A stretch of 64,000 bases of DNA from Brevibacillus porteri (GTDB lineage: Bacteria > Bacillota > Bacilli > Brevibacillales > Brevibacillaceae), in assembly GCF_003013475.1 (NCBI RefSeq), contig NZ_PXZO01000010.1:180746-244745 (forward strand), in the 5' to 3' direction. Numbering within the stretch: position 1 is the stretch's first letter; each line of letters opens with the position of its first letter. The position numbers and the translations under genes were made by a program. This document shows positions 58,842 through 64,000 of this stretch, in pieces. The notes under the pieces were generated by a model. It was given only the letters and a program-made list of their open reading frames with translations. It made no database searches and was not told the DNA's origin.

Positions 58842-60056
58842 CTAAATGAGCATCCCCGCAATCGCTGCGCTCAACAGATTCGCCAAGGTTGCCGCAACTA
58901 CTGCACGCAAGCCCATCTCCGCAAGGTCTGATCTTCTTGACGGAGCAAAGCCGCCCAAGCCGCCAATGACCATAGCCAGCGCAGCCAGATTGGCAAAGCC
59001 GCAAAGGGCGAAGCTGATGATCACAACGCTTTTTTGCGACAAATTCGCGATCTCAGGTGCAAAAGCCGTGTACGCGACAAATTCGTTGAGGACAATCTTT
59101 TGCCCGATGAAAGAACCAGCTTTTAGCGCTTCCTCCCATGGAACCCCGATCATAAAGGCAATCGGCGCGAACAGGTAGCCTAAAATATGCTCGAGCGTCA
59201 ACGCTTCTACTCCCACTAACCCGCCAAGCCAACCAATAATCGAGTTCAGCAAGAAAATCAACGAAATAAATGCGAGCAACAACGCACCGACACCAGCAGC
59301 TACTTTTAGCCCGTCCGAAGCTCCACGAGCTGCCGCGTCAATAACGTTTCTGGACTCCGTATCTTTCATTACTTCCACATGTTCCACTCTGTGTGGCTGT
59401 TCTGTCTCCGGCATCATCATTTTCGCAAGCAACAGACCACCCGGCGCTCCCATGAATGCTGCGGCTAGCAAATATTCAATCGGAACACCAAGCATCGCAT
59501 ACCCACCGATAACCGAACCCGAAACGCACGCCAGTCCGCCTGTCATGACAGCAAACAGCTCGGACTTGGTCATTTTCTCAATATAAGGCCTTACGACAAG
59601 TGGCGCCTCAATAGGACCCAAGAAAATATTTGCAGAGGCTGACATGGATTCGGTCTCGCTCGTTTTGAGCACCCGAGACAAAAATCCACCGATGATTTTC
59701 GTCGCCCACTGCATGATTCCGAGATAATACAGGACCGAAATCAAGGAAGAGAAGAAGATAATGATCGGCAACACTTGCAGGGCAAACGTAAAGCCTGCGT
59801 TCTGTGCACCCAGTATCCCGCCAAACAAGAACTGAATTCCGGCATTCGTCGAATCAATCATGCTTTGAACAATCGACGCCAAGTACTCCAGAAGCTTTTT
59901 CCCAAAATCCCATTTCAGTACGATCAAAGCAAAAATAAACTGAATCGCAAACGCACCAATGACCGTTCTCGGATTGATCGCTCTCCGATTTTTCGAAAAC
60001 GCAAAGGCTATTAAAAAAATTCCCAGGATGCCGAGAACTCCCCAAATGTATTGCAT
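58842..60056 (-). CDS. nupC: NupC-type concentrative nucleoside transporter
   Basis: The 404-residue membrane protein carries CNT-family signatures: [61 protein letters not shown] and [28 protein letters not shown]. These line the substrate and cation sites. It imports nucleosides with a proton or sodium. It lies downstream of the nucleoside hydrolase gene in the same operon, so imported nucleosides are probably cleaved to base plus ribose. Confidence 0.93.
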   Translation of the reverse strand: MQYIWGVLGILGIFLIAFAFSKNRRAINPRTVIGAFAIQFIFALIVLKWDFGKKLLEYLASIVQSMIDSTNAGIQFLFGGILGAQNAGFTFALQVLPIIIFFSSLISVLYYLGIMQWATKIIGGFLSRVLKTSETESMSASANIFLGPIEAPLVVRPYIEKMTKSELFAVMTGGLACVSGSVIGGYAMLGVPIEYLLAAAFMGAPGGLLLAKMMMPETEQPHRVEHVEVMKDTESRNVIDAAARGASDGLKVAAGVGALLLAFISLIFLLNSIIGWLGGLVGVEALTLEHILGYLFAPIAFMIGVPWEEALKAGSFIGQKIVLNEFVAYTAFAPEIANLSQKSVVIISFALCGFANLAALAMVIGGLGGFAPSRRSDLAEMGLRAVVAATLANLLSAAIAGMLI

Positions 60057-60113
60057 GAACGTATCCTTTCCTTATCGCCAGCTATGTCGATATCTAAGAT
60101 GACTTGCTTTGTT

Positions 60114-61055
60114 CTAGTTCGCTTTTTTCGCTAATTCTGTTATGTAATCAAAAAATGCATCACGATCTACGTCATAAACCACATGTACAGGGCGTCCACC
60201 AGCCGTTTCAACCGTGCGGCCTTGGCTAGCTCCTTCTGTAATCACGATACTATTAACCATTTGTACCTTTACAAGATCACTATTGCCAACAAATGCTGTG
60301 GTTAATACATCCCACAGGTAGTAAGTCGAGTTGGTCGAGAAATGTACAAGCGGCGGTACCATTGCATAGCATTGACCCAAGAAATCCACACCGATATACT
60401 TGCGTGCTTTTGCCCAGCGCTCACGAACATCCAGTGTCAGTGGGACTTGGTTCGTGCTCTCCAGTGCGACCAATTCAATCTCCATTCCGCTTTCCCATAC
60501 GCGAGCCGCCGCTTCCGGGTCCCAGAATACGTTCCACTCTGCGGTTCCATCGTGCTCAGGCTCATGCACGTTTCCTTCTTCACGGAATGTTCCGCCCATC
60601 CACACCAGACGCTCTACTTTTTCTTCGATGGTCGGATCGATATCCAATGCACGCGCAAGGTCAGTCAAAGGCCCAGTAAACAACAAGGTCGTTTTTCCTT
60701 CCGTAGCACGCAGCGTTTCAATAATGTGCAGATGCGCAGGCTTGTCCGCTACTGGCGTAATCACTTCTCCTGATTCATTGAGCAAGGGCAGTGCGTCTAC
60801 ATAAAAGGCATGCATGCGCCAGTCCTTTGGAAAAGGATTTTTCCCGCGGGAATTGGACTCTGCTACATCCAGACCGCCTTTACCGAAACGATCAATGATT
60901 TTCCGGCTGGCAAACATCGCTGGTTCCAAGTAGCAATCCGCTGGAATGACAGATACCCCTGTCAGATTCACATTGTCCATTTGGAGCAGCAAAAATAAAG
61001 AAATTAAATCATCAACGCCGCCATCATGGTTAAAGTAAATGTTTTTCTTCATCAT
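60114..61055 (-). CDS. Nucleoside hydrolase (inosine/uridine-type)
   Basis: The calcium motif DxDxxxDD appears as NHDGGVDDLISL: the first Asp is Asn, the other three are kept. Further family residues are LLFTGPLTDLARAL, GNVHEPEHDGTAEWNVFWDPEAAARV and the C-terminal WDVLTTAF with its catalytic-site Asp. It cleaves the N-glycosidic bond of nucleosides. The ATG at 61055 has GGAG six bases upstream; ATG 61052 is equally possible. It forms an operon with the NupC transporter. Confidence 0.9.
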   Translation of the reverse strand: MMKKNIYFNHDGGVDDLISLFLLLQMDNVNLTGVSVIPADCYLEPAMFASRKIIDRFGKGGLDVAESNSRGKNPFPKDWRMHAFYVDALPLLNESGEVITPVADKPAHLHIIETLRATEGKTTLLFTGPLTDLARALDIDPTIEEKVERLVWMGGTFREEGNVHEPEHDGTAEWNVFWDPEAAARVWESGMEIELVALESTNQVPLTLDVRERWAKARKYIGVDFLGQCYAMVPPLVHFSTNSTYYLWDVLTTAFVGNSDLVKVQMVNSIVITEGASQGRTVETAGGRPVHVVYDVDRDAFFDYITELAKKAN

Positions 61056-61187
61056 TATTATCTCCAATCTCATACATGAACTTGTAAGAAGTACAATGAA
61101 ACCACTATTATTTGGAACCCTTCAAAAAATAATACTAAAGTTTCACTAAAAAATATATAACCATTATGAACAACACAACTGAAGAAC

Positions 61188-61236
61188 GAAAAAGAGACTA
61201 TCCTCCAGTAAAAAATCTACTTTCGCGATAGCCTCT
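61188..61236 (-). terminator. Terminator after trpB
   Basis: AGAGACTATC (61193-61202) pairs with GATAGCCTCT (61227-61236) with one mismatch; the minus-strand tail is TTTTTCG. Confidence 0.65.
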
Positions 61237-61244
61237 ATGTCACT

Positions 61245-62411
61245 TTATTTGTTTAACAGATGGAAAACTTGCTCTACGTCTTTGTCACCTCGTCCTGAAA
61301 GGTTAACAATCAGGATCTGCTCTGGTGAAAGAGTGGGGGCCAACTGCAAGGCATAGGCAATAGCATGTGCGCTTTCCAAGGCGGGAATGATCCCTTCTGT
61401 TCTCGATAGCTCTTGAAATGCCGCCAACACTTCTTCATTCGTCACCGTGTAATATTCCGCTCGTCCACTGACTTTTAGCTGGCTGTGCTCTGGGCCAATA
61501 CCAGGGTAATCCAACCCGGCCGCAATCGAATACGTTTTTTGAGGCTCTCCGTTTTCATCCAGCAATACGAGGCATTTAAAACCGTGAATGACGGCTGGAA
61601 CCCCTTTGGTCAAGGTAGGTGCCTGATCAGGCTCAACACCAATCAGACGTACGGATGGTTCCTCAATATAATGGGCAAAAGCCCCAATCGCATTGCTGCC
61701 ACCGCCAACAGCAGCGATGACCGCATCAGGTAACCGACCTTCTTTTTCTAAGATTTGTCGCTTGGATTCTTCACTGATAATCGCTTGAAAATACTTTACC
61801 ATCGTGGGGAACGGATGCGGACCAACCGCAGATCCCAATAGATAGAACGTGTTCTGATAGTTTTCAACCAAATCATTCAGCGCTTCATCAACCGCATCCT
61901 TCAATCTTCCTTGCCCTTTGGACACCGCTACCACTTTTGCCCCTAAAAGCTCCATCCGAAACACATTTAAGGCTTGTCTTTTCGTATCCTCCGCTCCCAT
62001 ATAGATCACGCAATCCATGCCAAACATCGCGCAAACAGTCGCGGTAGCAACTCCATGCTGTCCTGCACCTGTCTCGGCAATAATACGCTGTGCACCCATT
62101 CGTTTTGCCAGAAGGATTTGACCGATGACATTATTGATCTTGTGGGCACCCGTATGGTTTAAATCTTCCCGCTTTAGATAAATTTTGGCACCGCCGAGTT
62201 TTGCAGTTAAATGGCGAGCAAACGTCAACGGATTTTCCCGACCGATATATTCTTTCAGATAATACTTGTACTCTTCGATAAATTCCTCGTCATCTTTATA
62301 CCTTTCAAATTGTTCAGCCAAATAGTCCAATACTTCCTGTAATTGTGGAGGTACAAAGCTTCCTCCGAACTCACCGAAATATCCCTTCTTTGTCTGTTCT
62401 GTCAATGACAT
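61245..62411 (-). CDS. trpB: Tryptophan synthase beta chain, stand-alone
   Basis: PLP enzyme joining indole and serine. The PLP lysine is in [15 protein letters not shown], the phosphate cup is [10 protein letters not shown], and [27 protein letters not shown] and [15 protein letters not shown] are typical. It begins [19 protein letters not shown]. No trpA or other trp genes adjoin, and no T-box or leader was seen upstream. It could salvage indole or act with trpA elsewhere. The ATG at 62411 has AGGAG eight bases upstream; an ATG two codons earlier overlaps the site. Confidence 0.92.
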   Translation of the reverse strand: MSLTEQTKKGYFGEFGGSFVPPQLQEVLDYLAEQFERYKDDEEFIEEYKYYLKEYIGRENPLTFARHLTAKLGGAKIYLKREDLNHTGAHKINNVIGQILLAKRMGAQRIIAETGAGQHGVATATVCAMFGMDCVIYMGAEDTKRQALNVFRMELLGAKVVAVSKGQGRLKDAVDEALNDLVENYQNTFYLLGSAVGPHPFPTMVKYFQAIISEESKRQILEKEGRLPDAVIAAVGGGSNAIGAFAHYIEEPSVRLIGVEPDQAPTLTKGVPAVIHGFKCLVLLDENGEPQKTYSIAAGLDYPGIGPEHSQLKVSGRAEYYTVTNEEVLAAFQELSRTEGIIPALESAHAIAYALQLAPTLSPEQILIVNLSGRGDKDVEQVFHLLNK

Positions 62412-62529
62412 GCTCATCTCTCCTCAGCTATAACTAGTCCTCAATCCTTCCTTGCATTTTATAAGATCAAAAGAGCGTGTGTCAATTTAGTTTTATGATT
62501 ATTCAGAATTTATTGGTTCGTTGGCATTT

Positions 62530-62572
62530 TTTACAAAACCATCATTTTAGCTTCATATTTTCCCAATATAGA
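62530..62572 (+). promoter_or_regulatory. Possible Pho box and -10 for the exported esterase gene
   Basis: TTTACA, ATCATT, TTCATA and CCAATA repeat every 11 bases (starts 62530, 62541, 62552, 62563), like PhoP half-sites (TTAACA-type with 5-base spacing). TATAGA (62567-62572) could be the -10; no good -35 exists. Confidence 0.4.
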
Positions 62573-62625
62573 TCGGGTAGTCTAACAAAAGTGATTCATT
62601 ACGTCGTTTTTTCATTCGGAGGGAT

Positions 62626-63951
62626 ATGATGAAGATTCTTTTTCAACAGAAAAGCTTGCTGGTCGCAACAATTGCGACTCTTTCCTTGATCGGCACACAA
62701 GGAGCAGGTGCAACTCAAAATGTAACGGGAGCACCAGTAGTAGCAGAAATACATGAATGGAAAAATCCTCCTGCGCTCACTGAAGGTATTAAGGAAGGCG
62801 GCTTCTCTGGTCTGGTGCATCTTCCTAACGATCCTCCTTCTATTTTTTATACACTGGCTGACCGTGGACCAAATGGGCAATACGGCAAGGACGAGCTGCG
62901 TACGTTCCCTGACCAAAACTACACACCACGCATGTACAAAATAAAAGTAGAAAACGGGAACATTCACGTTTTGGAAACCATCAAGCTGCGTTTGCCACAG
63001 GGCAAGATCAACCCTTTTACGAAGACTACTTATATTAGTGGATTGCCGAACCTCGCTGGCCCTGATGAAGTTCCTTACGATGTAACGGGAACTAAAAAGC
63101 TTAGTTACGATCCAGACGGTTTGGATTTGGAAGGCATCGCTTACAACCCGATCGACGATACTTTTTGGTTATCCGACGAATATCGCCCATCCATCATTCA
63201 AGTAAAGCGTGACGGCACAATCCTGGGCCGCTATGTACCAAAGGGCGCCAAAGAAGCCTTGCTTGCAGCAGGCGCACAGATGGAGATATTTGATACGCTG
63301 CCAGCCGTCTATTCCAAGCGCATTGCAAACCGTGGCTTCGAAGGTGTCACCATCTCGCCAGACGGCAAGTTCTTGTATACTTCGATCCAAAGTCCGATGG
63401 CACTCCCTGATAAAAAGACAGGCGAAGCTTCCCGTAATTTGCGCATTTTAAAGATGGATCTCGCCACCAAAAAAGTAGTAGGCGAGTACATGTACATCGC
63501 AGAAAACGCGAAAGACTTCGTGAAAGTGAAACAAAAAGACGTCGTCATCAGCGACTTGGCTGCACTCAGTCAGGATGTTTTACTCATTGACGAGCGAGAC
63601 AAAAATGCCGGTGCAAACGCACAGCTTAAGCGTATTTACAAGGCTGATTTTTCAAAAGCAACCAATTTACTCGGTACGTCAACAAGTGAGCAGGACTTCG
63701 AAAAGCTCACCGTTGCCCAAGTGAAAGAGAAAGGAATTGTGCCGGTTTCCAAGGAATTGCTGGTGGATGTAGCCAAGCTGAACTACCCGCATGAAAAGCT
63801 GGAAGGCTTGGCGATTGTGGATAAAAACACGATTGCCATTGTGAATGATAATGATTTCGGTGTGGATGGCTATGACGAGAAGGGCAAAATTAAAATTAAT
63901 AGCAATCCGACACAGATGTATGTGATTAAAGTAGGTAAGGATTTGAAATAA
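62626..63951 (+). CDS. Exported esterase-like/phytase-family protein
   Basis: A Sec signal peptide (LLVATIATLSLIGTQGAGATQN) is followed by a ~415-residue beta-propeller-like body of the 'esterase-like activity of phytase' family: EGGFSGLVHLPNDPPSIFYTLADRGPNG, DGLDLEGIAYNPIDDTFWLSDEYRPSI, NRGFEGVTISPDGKFLYTSIQSP and LEGLAIVDKNTIAIVNDNDFGVDG. The enzymatic activity is not certain. A phosphate-starvation box upstream would fit a phosphate-scavenging role. The start is ATG 62626 or the adjoining ATG 62629 (better spacing to GGAGG). The 49 bases after it to the window end hold nothing recognisable. Confidence 0.83.
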   Translation: MMKILFQQKSLLVATIATLSLIGTQGAGATQNVTGAPVVAEIHEWKNPPALTEGIKEGGFSGLVHLPNDPPSIFYTLADRGPNGQYGKDELRTFPDQNYTPRMYKIKVENGNIHVLETIKLRLPQGKINPFTKTTYISGLPNLAGPDEVPYDVTGTKKLSYDPDGLDLEGIAYNPIDDTFWLSDEYRPSIIQVKRDGTILGRYVPKGAKEALLAAGAQMEIFDTLPAVYSKRIANRGFEGVTISPDGKFLYTSIQSPMALPDKKTGEASRNLRILKMDLATKKVVGEYMYIAENAKDFVKVKQKDVVISDLAALSQDVLLIDERDKNAGANAQLKRIYKADFSKATNLLGTSTSEQDFEKLTVAQVKEKGIVPVSKELLVDVAKLNYPHEKLEGLAIVDKNTIAIVNDNDFGVDGYDEKGKIKINSNPTQMYVIKVGKDLK

Positions 63952-64000
63952 AATGTAGAGAAAAGCCTCGTGGGTGATACTGGTCAAGACCCCATTTAGT

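Noticed and set aside
62418..62625. T-box or trp leader upstream of trpB
   Set aside because: No T-box motif, tandem Trp codons or terminator/antiterminator pair was seen.

Overview
The window looks like a chromosomal stretch of an endospore-forming Gram-positive of the Brevibacillus/Paenibacillaceae type. This is inferred from strong GGAGG ribosome sites with frequent TTG/GTG starts, a Bacillus-type des-desK-desR membrane-fluidity locus, Fur-controlled siderophore lipoproteins, Bce- and Lnr-type peptide/polyene defence transporters, and a heterocycloanthracin-like azole peptide cluster. No rRNA, tRNA, CRISPR array or intact insertion sequence was seen. Almost the whole window is coding; no gene-free gap exceeds about 300 bases.

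Layout. 0-3.7 kb: a truncated XRE-cupin regulator, then desaturase, thermosensor kinase and regulator (Des/DesK/DesR). 3.7-13.9 kb: iron-siderophore uptake, with three FecB/FhuD-type lipoproteins, each behind a Fur box, a fused FhuB-like permease and a Btr-like AraC-binding-protein fusion. A BceAB-like transporter is interposed, and no siderophore ATPase is present. 13.9-22.5 kb: a two-domain polysaccharide deacetylase, a MarR-RND-MFP efflux operon, and a divergent NarL-type two-component system. 22.5-27.2 kb: a GNAT, an exported amidohydrolase, and a MarR-MFS operon with a clear operator. 27.2-31.9 kb: a tightly overlapping minus-strand operon of SDR dehydratase, MurG-like glycosyltransferase, OmpR regulator, kinase and pentapeptide-repeat protein. 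32-35.7 kb: a phosphoesterase, a frameshifted SMI1/KNR4 gene and an ECF sigma/anti-sigma pair.

35.9-42.9 kb is the highlight: a thiazole-forming RiPP (TOMM) cluster. It encodes an 85-residue precursor whose core is built from Cys-Gly / Trp-Arg / Asp-Arg / Cys-Tyr dipeptides (11 Cys, no Ser/Thr), an ocin-ThiF-like leader-binding protein, a YcaO cyclodehydratase and a SagB/McbC-type dehydrogenase. A signal-less matrixin metalloprotease is divergently encoded. A perfect terminator separates the precursor from the enzyme genes. No exporter or immunity gene is obvious inside the cluster.

43-53.5 kb: an IS3 remnant, a GNAT/TetR pair with a 20-bp operator, a DUF6933-like protein apparently lacking a canonical start codon, a very large 7TM hybrid kinase, and an Lnr (linearmycin-resistance)-like ABC transporter with its own two-component system and an 18-bp palindrome. 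53.7-64 kb: a methyltransferase, a TetR-MFS pair, a strange acidic/poly-Arg-Cys small protein with a possible sporulation promoter, a radical SAM/SPASM protein, a GNAT, nucleoside uptake and hydrolysis (NupC plus nucleoside hydrolase), a stand-alone trpB, and an exported phytase/esterase-like protein with a possible Pho box.
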